From positions 310,001 through 374,000 of the forward strand of contig JADHVO010000004.1 in NCBI GenBank assembly GCA_016783965.1: a stretch of 64,000 nt of DNA, read 5' to 3'. The translations under genes and the position numbers were made by a program. Under the pieces are notes generated by a model. The model was not told where the DNA came from, made no database searches, and worked only from the letters and a program-made list of their open reading frames with translations. This document shows positions 44,562 through 52,718 of this stretch, piece after piece. The stretch's first letter is position 1. Every line of letters starts with the position of its first letter. The DNA comes from Alphaproteobacteria bacterium (GTDB lineage Bacteria > Pseudomonadota > Alphaproteobacteria > Micropepsales > Micropepsaceae).

Positions 44562-45140
44562 ATGGCGACTCAGACGCGCGATCTTCTGGTGGCGGCGGCG
44601 GCAAAATTGCTGGATTCCGGCGGACCGGCGGCCGTGACGCTGCGCGACGTGGGCAAGGTAGCCGGTGTTTCGCACAACGCGCCGTACAAGCACTTCGCGA
44701 ACAAGGAGGAGCTGCTGGCGGCAGTCGCGAGCCGGGAGCTGACACGGCAGGGAAAGAACCTGGGCGACATCGGCGCGCGGGGCGGACGGCCGGTGGATCA
44801 GCTGCGCGCGATGATGCGCGGCTATGTGCGTTGGGCGACGGCGCATCCCGAGCGGTTCAAGCTGACCTTCGGACGGTGGGATCGCGGCACAGATGAGCTT
44901 GCCGACGCGGCGTCGACGGCAAGCGCGAACCTGTCGGACCTGATCGTCAAGGCGCAGGCGGCAGGCGAGTTGCCGGAAGGCAATCCGGATCACCTGGCTG
45001 GTCTAATCCTGTCACTGGCGCACGGCGCGGCAGATCGCGCTATCGGCGGACACCTTTCGGCAAAAGGCAAAGGCAAGACCAATCCGGAAGACATCGTCGA
45101 CGTGCTGTTCGTCACGCTGACACGCGCGGCGAAGCGTTAG
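44562..45140 (+). CDS. TetR-family regulator (WHG-domain type)
   Basis: 192 aa. DNA-binding part TRDLLVAAAAKLLDSGGPAA and VGKVAGVSHNAPYKHFANKE; C-terminal TetR_C_33/WHG-like domain (RGYVRWATAHPERFKLTFG). Likely represses itself and the SDR via the paired operators. 3' end overlaps the convergent methyltransferase gene by 4 bp. Confidence 0.88.
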   Translation: MATQTRDLLVAAAAKLLDSGGPAAVTLRDVGKVAGVSHNAPYKHFANKEELLAAVASRELTRQGKNLGDIGARGGRPVDQLRAMMRGYVRWATAHPERFKLTFGRWDRGTDELADAASTASANLSDLIVKAQAAGELPEGNPDHLAGLILSLAHGAADRAIGGHLSAKGKGKTNPEDIVDVLFVTLTRAAKR

Positions 45141-46078
45141 ACGAGATCGCTCCACTCTGCCCTTCGGACTGCTACAAATGCTTGCTTGTCTCGCTTCGCG
45201 ATGGAGCGGTTCTCCAGACCCGCGGGTGTGCAGAGCTTCAGTTCGATGCCGGGTTTGCTTTCGCGCGGCGGGGCGAGGATGCGGGCGCGGGCTTCGTTGG
45301 CGGAACGGCGGGCCTTGCTGACGGCGAGGTAGCTGTAGCGTTCGTCCTCATAGGGGACGCTGGCGCCCTTGGCCTGCATGTGGTCGCGCGAGCGCGGGAG
45401 GCGTTGTGTGAAGTGGCACCAGTCGGTGCCGGTCATGGGACAGGCGTTGGCGTGGGTGCATGGGGCGAGGACATTTGCGCCCTGCGCTATCAATTGCGCG
45501 CGAGCGGCGTGGATGCGGGCGAAGCCCTGCGGGGTACCGGGTTCGATGAGGACGAGCACGTCCGTCGTGGCGGCGTAGAGCTTGGAGACGGCGCTGGAAG
45601 GCTCGGCGATCTCTGCGATGACGAAGCTGGCGATGACGAGGTCGGCGGCCGGCAGCGCTTCCGTGATGAGATTGCGGGGGAGGAACTCGGCGTTGGGGAC
45701 AAGCTTGCGCGCCAGGTCGAGGAAGCTGGCGTTGGAGTCGGTGAGCGTGGCTTGTGCAAGGGCGGGCCATGTTTCGCGCGCGGCCCAGGCGGCGGTGCCG
45801 GGGCCCGCTCCGACATCCAACAAATGTGCGGGTGTGAAATCGGGGACAGCGGCGCGGACCTCGGCGAGCACGGCGGCGTTCACCGCGTAGGTCGCGGGCA
45901 GGCGCGCGACGAGATAGGCGAGCGTATCGGCCTCGCTTCTGACGACGCGCGCCGAGCCCCCGCCGGCGCGATATTCCTTAGAGATCGCTGTGGAATGCGC
46001 GGCCAAATCCTTGCGCGAAACGCCTTCCAGCAGCGCCTCGGCGGCTTCCTTCAGGCGCGGCGGAAGGGCGGGATCCAT
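45137..46078 (-). CDS. Rsm22-like ribosome-associated methyltransferase-fold protein
   Basis: 313 aa from ATG 46078. SAM motif I LLDVGAGPGTAAWA and a motif IV-like stretch LVIASFVIAEIAEP. A Cys cluster APCTHANACPMTGTDWCHF matches the Rsm22/METTL17 family, whose mitochondrial members carry an iron-sulfur cluster and help assemble the small ribosomal subunit. Role here inferred from family. Confidence 0.85.
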   Translation of the reverse strand: MDPALPPRLKEAAEALLEGVSRKDLAAHSTAISKEYRAGGGSARVVRSEADTLAYLVARLPATYAVNAAVLAEVRAAVPDFTPAHLLDVGAGPGTAAWAARETWPALAQATLTDSNASFLDLARKLVPNAEFLPRNLITEALPAADLVIASFVIAEIAEPSSAVSKLYAATTDVLVLIEPGTPQGFARIHAARAQLIAQGANVLAPCTHANACPMTGTDWCHFTQRLPRSRDHMQAKGASVPYEDERYSYLAVSKARRSANEARARILAPPRESKPGIELKLCTPAGLENRSIAKRDKQAFVAVRRAEWSDLV

Positions 46079-46163
46079 GGAGAAACCCTTAGCATACGGG
46101 GCATGCCTTGACGCTAAAGGGGTCCGGGCATAGATCGGACAAGCGAACGACATCGAGGCTCGC

Positions 46164-46496
46164 ATGAGCGACATCCGCCAGACCATCGACAACGAAGTGA
46201 AGGGCAACGACGTGCTGCTGTTCATGAAGGGCACGCCGGTGTTCCCTCAATGCGGGTTCTCGTCCGCGGTGGTGCAGATCCTTTCGCACCTGGGCGTGAA
46301 GTTCAAAGCGATCGACGTGCTGAAGGACCCCGAGATCCGCTCCGGCATCAAGGAATACTCCGACTGGCCGACGATCCCGCAGCTCTATGTGAAGGGTGAG
46401 TTCGTGGGCGGCGCCGACATCGTGCGCGAGATGTTCGAGAACGACGAACTGGCGCAGTTCTTCGCCGACAAGGGCATCGCGCTCGAAAACGTTTAG
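46164..46496 (+). CDS. grxD: Monothiol glutaredoxin (CGFS type)
   Basis: 110 aa. CGFS active site in FPQCGFSSAVVQIL, WPTIPQLYVKGEFVGGADIV (glutathione and cis-Pro part). Carries and delivers [2Fe-2S] clusters, working with BolA. In many alphaproteobacteria purL-bolA-grxD are adjacent; here four other features come between. Confidence 0.96.
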   Translation: MSDIRQTIDNEVKGNDVLLFMKGTPVFPQCGFSSAVVQILSHLGVKFKAIDVLKDPEIRSGIKEYSDWPTIPQLYVKGEFVGGADIVREMFENDELAQFFADKGIALENV

Positions 46497-47677
46497 GCGT
46501 ATCCAGACGACTTCATCACATCGTCCAGCGGCCGGCGCGGCGAAGGCAGCGCCGGTCTTTCTGCGTAACCGAGGCGGAAGACGAAGGTGGCTTCCCAATC
46601 GTTCGCGTTTGTCAGCTTTTGAAGATCGTGCCTGAACGTGTCGTGCCGACCGAGCTGCGCATTTCGATCGACGCACTCGACCGGCTGATTGAGTGGCTGC
46701 GCTGCGAGCCCGGTCGCTGCCGCCGTGAGGTGCATGCGCTGCCAAGCACGACCAGCCGCGAGTGCCTGTGCCATGTCGAGTCGATCCTTCACCAGGATGG
46801 CGCCCAGCAAGGGCGCGTGAACCTGCGTGCTCTTCGTGTTGTCGAGCCAGTACTGGTCCTGCGTCGCGGCGTCGAGGTCGGGCAGCAGCTTTCCCAGCAT
46901 GACGGTCGAGGACGGAAGCCCAGCGTTGTCGATGCTGATGCCGTCGCGATGGTCCTCGACCTCGCGGCGGCCGGTGCGAATCCAGCGTGCGCTGTCAGCC
47001 GACATCTGCGCATCGCCGATGATCCGTTGAGTGGCATCGATGATCAGATCGGCCATATCTCTGCGCGCACCCGGGTCACTGAGGAACACCACACGTACGT
47101 TTTCGTCCCCTGCTACTGCCGTCATACCGGTCACAACGCCGGACCCAGGTTCGCGGTCGCGATAGAGCCCGCGATTGGTGTGGCGATTGGGAATCGCTTC
47201 GAACAACGGATCACGCGAAGGCTGACCGGGGTCCATGGTGATGTGGGCTATGGCCTTGGGTTCGTCGGGCGGCGAGAGCGTGAGCTTGCCGGCGACCGGG
47301 CGGATGTAGGGCGTGTAGCCGAACACCTGCGCGGCGCGGACCAGGTTCTCTATCGCGCAGCCAAGACCCAGATGCATCTCGCGCCGGAAGGGATCGAAGC
47401 TGCCGAGGTTGCGGATGCGGTCGGCATAGACGGTGATCGAGTCGGACGCGTTGACCTCGAACAGCCAGGGCTGGGTGTCGTGCGGATTGGCGGCGAGGAT
47501 CGCGGCGTGCAGCGGTCGCTTCAGGCCGTCGATGACGCCGCCCTGCCAGTGGTCCCACGGCGCATAGGGCTCGCCGGACGGCGACGCGAAGACGCCACGG
47601 TCCCAGATGCGATAGCCGAGACCTGCGGCAAGAACGCCCGCTCCCGCCCCGATCAGCACACGCCGCGATATCGCCAT
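46493..47677 (-). CDS. Acg-family FMN-binding oxidoreductase
   Basis: 394 aa. N-terminal SRRVLIGAGAGVLAAGLGY looks like a twin-Arg signal or anchor. Two nitroreductase-like halves: HDTQPWLFEVNASDSITVY (Acg opening) and RAWQRMHLTAAATGLAAQPL. Acg proteins bind FMN but resemble nitroreductases with a covered active site. Ends overlapping grxD by 4 bp (convergent). Confidence 0.82.
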   Translation of the reverse strand: MAISRRVLIGAGAGVLAAGLGYRIWDRGVFASPSGEPYAPWDHWQGGVIDGLKRPLHAAILAANPHDTQPWLFEVNASDSITVYADRIRNLGSFDPFRREMHLGLGCAIENLVRAAQVFGYTPYIRPVAGKLTLSPPDEPKAIAHITMDPGQPSRDPLFEAIPNRHTNRGLYRDREPGSGVVTGMTAVAGDENVRVVFLSDPGARRDMADLIIDATQRIIGDAQMSADSARWIRTGRREVEDHRDGISIDNAGLPSSTVMLGKLLPDLDAATQDQYWLDNTKSTQVHAPLLGAILVKDRLDMAQALAAGRAWQRMHLTAAATGLAAQPLNQPVECVDRNAQLGRHDTFRHDLQKLTNANDWEATFVFRLGYAERPALPSPRRPLDDVMKSSGYA

Positions 47678-47796
47678 GACGGTCTCCCCGTTCGTCTAGC
47701 GCTTATATGGTGCGGGGGAACAGTGCTCAAAGTGCGGCGGGGTGTTCGAATTTGTTGGGATGGTGTTCGGGATTGCAAGGGCAGCGCCCCACCCGA

Positions 47797-47840
47797 AAAA
47801 TCGCTTCGCGATTTTATCGACCTCCCCACAAGGGGGAGGT
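47797..47840. repeat. Two-hairpin palindromic element
   Basis: Hairpin A AAAATCGC-TTC-GCGATTTT (47797-47815); hairpin B ACCTCCCC and GGGGAGGT (47820-47827, 47833-47840). Same plan as 270-336 and 58265-58307. Lies 10 bp past the GST stop. Confidence 0.8.
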
Positions 47841-47850
47841 GATTGCTCAG

Positions 47851-48501
47851 TCAACGGCCGTTGAAGTGGCGGTCCCACACGGGGGCTATGGCCGGGCGTT
47901 CGGCGACGGATTTGCCCAGCGCGTGGAGCTTGGGGACGTGCACCGAAATGTCCCAGTCGCGCCCCAGGCTGCCGCGCCAGCGGCTGAACATGGCGGCGTA
48001 GATGTCGAGGATCGAGAAGCCGCTGGGAAGGAACCAGGGGCCGTGGGTGAAGCGCTCCACGATCTGGAGCCGCTCGCGCAGGCGAACGCGCGCCCGGGCG
48101 CGCAGCGCCTCGGCCGGCTCGCCCTCCGGCGCGAAGCGTTCGGGGTAATCGGCGATCTCGACCATCGGATAGAGTTCGGACGCCATGAAGGCGAGCCAGC
48201 GATAGGCCTTGCCACGGTCGGGGCTGGCCTGCGGCGGCAGCAGCCGCGCGTTGGGGAAATGGTCGGCGATGGTGAGCAGGATGCCGGCGGATTCGGTGAT
48301 GATCTCGCCTTCGGGCAGGCGCAGCGCAGGCATCTTGCCCGACGGATTGATGGCCAGAAATTCGGGTTTGCGCTGCTCGTTTCTTTCGAGCGAGACCAGA
48401 TGGAAGCTGTACGGCGCGCCGGCTTCCGCCAGCACGGCTTCCGCCGAGAACGCACCGGACCCTTTGTCGCCGAAGATCGTGTAGCTCATCCCGTCAGACA
48501 T
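47851..48501 (-). CDS. Glutathione S-transferase
   Basis: 216 aa. Thioredoxin-like N-domain (GAFSAEAVLAEAGAPYSFHL, NPSGKMPALRLPEGEIITES with cis-Pro and the ES motif) and helical C-domain (SILDIYAAMFSRW). The usual N-terminal Ser/Tyr area reads GDKGSGAFS. Start 48501 or ATG 48489 (MSYTIFGD). Confidence 0.88.
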   Translation of the reverse strand: MSDGMSYTIFGDKGSGAFSAEAVLAEAGAPYSFHLVSLERNEQRKPEFLAINPSGKMPALRLPEGEIITESAGILLTIADHFPNARLLPPQASPDRGKAYRWLAFMASELYPMVEIADYPERFAPEGEPAEALRARARVRLRERLQIVERFTHGPWFLPSGFSILDIYAAMFSRWRGSLGRDWDISVHVPKLHALGKSVAERPAIAPVWDRHFNGR

Positions 48502-48521
48502 AGTGCGCGCCGCGCCGATTT

Positions 48522-48554
48522 CAAATGAAAAGACCGCAGAGGTGGCCTGCGGCC
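48522..48554 (-). terminator. Terminator after the ECF sigma gene
   Basis: Minus-strand stem of 8 bp with one G-U pair (around CCGCAG/CTGCGG, 48534-48539 and 48547-48552) followed by TTTTCATTT. Confidence 0.65.
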
Positions 48555-48580
48555 CTTCTTCTCATTATGTCGCAGTGCGA

Positions 48581-49855
48581 TTAAACCGCTCTGAGATCGG
48601 GCGCCGACTTCTTCCCGCTGGCGAGCGCATCAAGATGCATGCGGATGTGGGCTGCTTCGGCGGGGGATTTGGCGAGAGAGATGGCGCGGTCGAAGGCGGC
48701 GCGGGCCTCGGCGTCGCGGCCGAGGTCGCGCAGCATCATCCCCTTGAGGCCGTGGAAGTAGAAATAGCTGTCGAGCGGCTTGGCGAGCGGTTCGATCAGC
48801 GCGAGCGCGGCGGCGGGGCCGTCGACCTTGCTGACGGCGACAGCGCGGTTGAGCGTGACGACGGGAGACGGCTGCAAGCGCTCAAGCGTGGCGTAGAGGA
48901 GTGCGATCTCGCTCCAGTCGGTCTCCGCCGGCGTTGCGGCGCGGGCATGGAGCGCGGCGATAGCGGCCTGCACCTGGTAGGGGCCGGGGCGGCGGTGGCG
49001 GATCGCCTTGTCGATCAAAGCGAGGCCCTCACCGATGGCACGGTGATCCCATTGCGTGCGGTCCTGGTCGTCGAGCAGCACGATTGCGCCGTTGGCGTCG
49101 AAGCGCGCGGTGCGGCGTGAATGCTGGAGCAGCATGAGAGCGAGGAGGCCCATGATCTCGGCCTCCGACGGGAAGAGCGCGAGCAGCAGGCGCGTGAGAC
49201 GGATGGCTTCCTCGCAGAGCGGCGCGCGGGTTTCACCTTCGCGCGCGTTGGCCGCGGCGTAACCCTCTGTGAAGACGAGATAGAGCATGGTGGCGACGGC
49301 AGCGAGGCGTTCGGCGCGCTCAATCGCCGTTGGCGTCTCGAACTGTGCGCCGTCCGCGGCGATCCGTGCCTTGGCGCGGGTGATGCGCTGTTCCATCGCG
49401 GCATCGCTGACCAGAAACAGGCTCGCGATCTGCGCCACGCTGAGGCCCGAGACGATGCGCAGCGCGAGCGCGATCTGCTGGGTATTGGGAAGCCCCGCGT
49501 GACAACACACGAACAGCAGCCGCAAGATGTCGTCGCGGTAGTCGGCATTGTCGAGACGTTCGGCGAGCGGTGTTTCGACGTCGTCGGTGTCGGAGATGTG
49601 GTCTTCGTCCGGCAGCTCGGTTTCGCGTTTGCGCTTGCGCGCGCCGTCGATGCCGGCGTTGCGGCCGACCATGATCAGCCAGGCGGCGGGATCGCGCGGC
49701 GGGCCGTTGGCAGGCCAGTTCCTCAGCGCGCGCAGGCAGGCGTCCTGGAACGCTTCCTCGGCGGTGTCGAGGTTGCGGAAATAGCGCAGCAGCGCACCGA
49801 CCGCCTGGGGACGCGCGGAGGTGATGGCGGCGTTGATCCAGGCGAGATCGGTCAT
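48581..49855 (-). CDS. ECF42-type RNA polymerase sigma factor
   Basis: 424 aa, much longer than plain ECF factors. Sigma region 2 (EEAFQDACLRALRNWPANG, PAAWLIMVGRNAGIDGARK), region 4 (ALRIVSGLSVAQIASLFLVS), then a long C-terminal domain with TPR-like repeats typical of ECF42. These have no classical anti-sigma factor; the TPR domain and the adjacent DGPF protein are thought to regulate. Starts overlapping the stop of the DGPF gene by 4 bp. Confidence 0.9.
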   Translation of the reverse strand: MTDLAWINAAITSARPQAVGALLRYFRNLDTAEEAFQDACLRALRNWPANGPPRDPAAWLIMVGRNAGIDGARKRKRETELPDEDHISDTDDVETPLAERLDNADYRDDILRLLFVCCHAGLPNTQQIALALRIVSGLSVAQIASLFLVSDAAMEQRITRAKARIAADGAQFETPTAIERAERLAAVATMLYLVFTEGYAAANAREGETRAPLCEEAIRLTRLLLALFPSEAEIMGLLALMLLQHSRRTARFDANGAIVLLDDQDRTQWDHRAIGEGLALIDKAIRHRRPGPYQVQAAIAALHARAATPAETDWSEIALLYATLERLQPSPVVTLNRAVAVSKVDGPAAALALIEPLAKPLDSYFYFHGLKGMMLRDLGRDAEARAAFDRAISLAKSPAEAAHIRMHLDALASGKKSAPDLRAV

Positions 49856-50223
49856 GCGGTTTCGAGCGTGCCCGGATAGAAGGCATGGAGTGGACGGATT
49901 TCATACGCGCCGCCGGGATTCACCGCGCCCAGTTCCCTGGCGAAAGCCAGTACTTCCTCGAGGTTCGCGGCATCGAAGATGTAGAAGCCCAGGAGTTGCT
50001 CCCTGGTCTCGGCATAGGGGCCGTCAAGCACCAGCGGGGTATCGCCCTTGCGCAGCGTGGTCGCGGCGGTGGTCGGCATCAGGCGGGCGGTAGGACCAAG
50101 CTTCTTCGCCTTCAGGTGCTTTTCCTGCACGGCATGCAGGTCGTCCATGACCTTCTGCTCCTGCTCTTTGGACCAGGAAAACACTGTGTTTTCCGTGTTG
50201 TAGCAGAGGATGGCGTAGAGCAT
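49852..50223 (-). CDS. DGPF (YCII-related) protein
   Basis: 123 aa from ATG 50223. MLYAILCYNTENTVFSWSKE and LDGPYAETREQLLGFYIFDA (the DGP-F motif), then LGAVNPGGAYEIRPL. Usual operon partner of ECF42 sigma factors; first gene of the pair. Molecular role not known. Confidence 0.9.
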   Translation of the reverse strand: MLYAILCYNTENTVFSWSKEQEQKVMDDLHAVQEKHLKAKKLGPTARLMPTTAATTLRKGDTPLVLDGPYAETREQLLGFYIFDAANLEEVLAFARELGAVNPGGAYEIRPLHAFYPGTLETA

Positions 50224-50320
50224 GCGTGGGTCTCCTTCAGGCCCCAAGGACGCCCGAGTATGGCCCGCCCCGACATGGGGAGCCGCGAAAAATCTGCGTG
50301 AGCATTGGGACGGCTGCGAC

Positions 50321-50352
50321 ATAAAAAAGGCCGCGGATCGCTCCGCGGCCTT
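50321..50352 (-). terminator. Terminator after rpsD
   Basis: Perfect 11-bp stem AAGGCCGCGGA-TCGC-TCCGCGGCCTT (50327-50352), followed on the minus strand by TTTTTTAT. Confidence 0.9.
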
Positions 50353-50374
50353 CGTGTTCGGTGATGTGCGCCGC

Positions 50375-50992
50375 TCAGCGCGAGTAGAACTCGACGATGA
50401 GGTGTGGCTGCATCTGGGTCGCGTAGGGGACGTCGGCCAGCTTCGGCGTGCGCAGCAGCTTGGTCGTCATCTTGTCGTGGTCGACCGCGACGTAGTCAGG
50501 CGTGTCGCGCTCGGCCGACTTGGCGGCTTCGAGAACCAGCGCCATTTCCCTGGCCTTGGCGGAGAGCTCGACCGTGTCCTTGTCGGTCACCTGGTAGGAG
50601 GCGATGGTCACGCGGCGGCCGTTGACCTTCACATGGCCGTGGCTGACGAGCTGGCGCGCGGCGAACGGCGTCGGCGCAAACTTGCTGCGATACACGACGG
50701 CGTCGAGGCGGCGCTCGAGCAGGCCGACCATGTTCTCACCCGTGTCGCCCTGACGGCGCGAGGCTTCCTGATAGTACTTGCGGAACTGACGCTCCGTGAT
50801 GTTGCCGTAGTAGCCCTTGAGCTTCTGCTTGGCCTGGAGCTGGGTGCCGTAGTCGGAGAGCTTCTTGGCGCGGCGCTGACCGTGCTGGCCGGGGCCGTAG
50901 GAACGCTTGTTCACCGGGGACTTCGGACGGCCCCAGATGCTTTCGCCCATGCGGCGGTCGATCTTGTACTTGGCGTTCTCGCGCTTGCTCAT
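50375..50992 (-). CDS. rpsD: 30S ribosomal protein S4
   Basis: 205 aa. Primary 16S-binding protein of the small subunit. Full-length: starts [21 protein letters not shown]4 domain with [20 protein letters not shown] and [14 protein letters not shown]. Alone here, not in the alpha operon, which is usual in Alphaproteobacteria. Confidence 0.98.
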   Translation of the reverse strand: MSKRENAKYKIDRRMGESIWGRPKSPVNKRSYGPGQHGQRRAKKLSDYGTQLQAKQKLKGYYGNITERQFRKYYQEASRRQGDTGENMVGLLERRLDAVVYRSKFAPTPFAARQLVSHGHVKVNGRRVTIASYQVTDKDTVELSAKAREMALVLEAAKSAERDTPDYVAVDHDKMTTKLLRTPKLADVPYATQMQPHLIVEFYSR

Positions 50993-51147
50993 TCGTCTTC
51001 CAGGCTCTCAAAAGGGTGCGGGGGTGCCGCAAAGGCGGCGCACTATAGTCAGCGACTTTTCGAAGTCAAATGCACCACTTTTGGTTGAGTATCCGTAATT
51101 TTAATTAGCTAGTTCAACAGCTTATGGTTCGCGGCGAACACGACGAG

Positions 51148-51214
51148 GCACTGTTACAGTTTCGCCCCTGCCGCAACAGCCGCAGCCTCGGCGGCGTCCA
51201 AACTGTAACAGTGC
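51148..51214. repeat. 15-bp inverted repeat beside tRNA-Leu
   Basis: Perfect arms GCACTGTTACAGTTT (51148-51162) and AAACTGTAACAGTGC (51200-51214) with a 37-bp GC-rich centre, 29 bp past the 3' end of the tRNA. There is no T-run, so it is not a clear terminator. Confidence 0.7.
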
Positions 51215-51242
51215 CCACGACGACGACCTTTCGCGGCCTAGA

Positions 51243-51331
51243 TGGTGGCCCCGGTCGGACTCGAACCGACACGCCCGTTTCCGGGCTACGGATTTTAAGT
51301 CCGGTGCGTCTACCAGTTCCGCCACGGGGCC
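51243..51331 (-). tRNA. tRNA-Leu (anticodon UAA)
   Basis: Reverse strand folds as an 89-nt tRNA including an encoded CCA (51243-51245): acceptor GGCCCCG/CGGGGCC, D arm TGGCGGAACTGGTAGACGCA, anticodon loop CTTAAAA (TAA), a long variable arm as in Leu tRNAs, T arm GTCGGTTCGAGTCCGAC. Confidence 0.95.
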
Positions 51332-51400
51332 TTGCCGTTCGTCTGTAAGGCCTTGCCTGCGAATAATCCAATTGCGGGGCCGGAGCAGACTTCGTCCCCT

Positions 51401-51436
51401 AAAAAGAAACGGCGCGGTGAGGTTCACCGCGCCGTT
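51401..51436 (-). terminator. Terminator after the TMEM43-like gene
   Basis: Perfect 13-bp stem AACGGCGCGGTGA (51408-51420) with TCACCGCGCCGTT (51424-51436); minus strand continues TTTCTTTTTAG. Confidence 0.9.
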
Positions 51437-51453
51437 CGTTCTCTGTGTGCTCG

Positions 51454-52632
51454 TTAGTGCTGCGGCGTTGCGCCGGCCGCAGCGGCCGCCTGCTGCGCGG
51501 CGACGTGCGGGGCGCTGCGGGCGTGGTGCCAGCGCCAGAGCACGTAGCCGAACACGGCCGCAGCGATTAGCAGCGGCACGGCGATCAGCGGGCGGAAGGC
51601 GAGCCATGAGAAAGCGATAACAATGAGCGTCACCGGAATCGTCAGCACGAGCGCGAAGAACGCCGAGGCGCCGCGCACCAGCGCGCCGAGGAACGGCAGG
51701 ACGGCGGCGAGCGTCGCGATCGGTCCGAAGAACATCGTGAAGCCGATGAAGATCAGGAAGGCGCCGACGCCGCGCAGAATCCAGGTGATCATGGATTCCA
51801 TCTTCTTCTGGTCGGCGATCAGCTGGTCGGCCGGGACGTTGCCGGCGCGCGCCATGTGGATCGTGTAGCCGTTCGTGGTGGTGTAGTCGGCGAAGCCGCC
51901 CGCCGCCTGCTTCGCCAGCACCGAGATCGTCGAACCCGAAGCGAGGCCGGTGTAGTGCACGCGCATGTCGCCGACGGCCGGTGAGGCCGGGTTCGCGCCC
52001 TTGTAGAGATTGCCGCCGGACGCCGTCCAGCCATCGGGCGCGTCGGGCTTCAGCGCGGTGGAGGCATCGACCATCCCGACCGTGGCGTCGTCGAGATTGA
52101 ACTCGCCGAGCTTGGCGTCGGTGGCCGCGAATTTGTGCGAGGTGAAAGGCATCGCCGGGTTCTCGTGCCCTTCCGGATGCGCGAAGGAAGAAGAATCGAT
52201 TGGCGTGTCGGACCAGACCATGCTGTAGGTGTAGGTCGTGGTGGTGGTCTGGCTGCCGCCGGTGTTGTCCTGCGTCTTCTCTTCCTTCTTCTCCTTCCAC
52301 TCATACATTTCGGCGGTGCGGGCGACCGCGACCTGGTTGTCGAAGGAGAGACCCATGTCGGAATCCTGGATCGCGGCGGTCGCGGTCGCCTCGCCCGTGA
52401 CGTGAACCAGTTTGCCTTCGTTGCCGGGGTTTACAGAGCCCGCGGGCGACTCGACCAGCACGCTCTGTGCTTCGGCAAGGCCGCGAATCGCCTGCACTGC
52501 GCGGCCCTCGTTCCAGCCGAGGAGCCAGATGGCGCCGATGACCAGCACCGGCCCCAGCAGTAGCCCGACAAAGGAATTCATGATGCGCGAGCCGAAGCCC
52601 GTTGTCGTGGTGGTCGTAAATGTGTTCGGCAT
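51454..52632 (-). CDS. TMEM43/LUMA-family membrane protein
   Basis: 392 aa. One N-terminal helix (SFVGLLLGPVLVIGAIWLLG), a large non-cytoplasmic domain (about 50-275), three C-terminal helices (e.g. ILRGVGAFLIFIGFTMFFGP). GWNEGRAVQ and SFDNQVAVARTAEMYEWKEK are the TMEM43 signature region. The eukaryotic relative sits in the inner nuclear envelope; bacterial function unknown. Ends in an Ala/Gln-rich tail. Confidence 0.85.
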   Translation of the reverse strand: MPNTFTTTTTTGFGSRIMNSFVGLLLGPVLVIGAIWLLGWNEGRAVQAIRGLAEAQSVLVESPAGSVNPGNEGKLVHVTGEATATAAIQDSDMGLSFDNQVAVARTAEMYEWKEKKEEKTQDNTGGSQTTTTTYTYSMVWSDTPIDSSSFAHPEGHENPAMPFTSHKFAATDAKLGEFNLDDATVGMVDASTALKPDAPDGWTASGGNLYKGANPASPAVGDMRVHYTGLASGSTISVLAKQAAGGFADYTTTNGYTIHMARAGNVPADQLIADQKKMESMITWILRGVGAFLIFIGFTMFFGPIATLAAVLPFLGALVRGASAFFALVLTIPVTLIVIAFSWLAFRPLIAVPLLIAAAVFGYVLWRWHHARSAPHVAAQQAAAAAGATPQH

Positions 52633-52718
52633 TGGCCGCCCCCTCCCCTGGTTTGCCCGCGGGGGAGGTTAGTCAAACAGCCGGTGTCAGGCTATGCCCA
52701 TAATTGATGCGGTAGACG

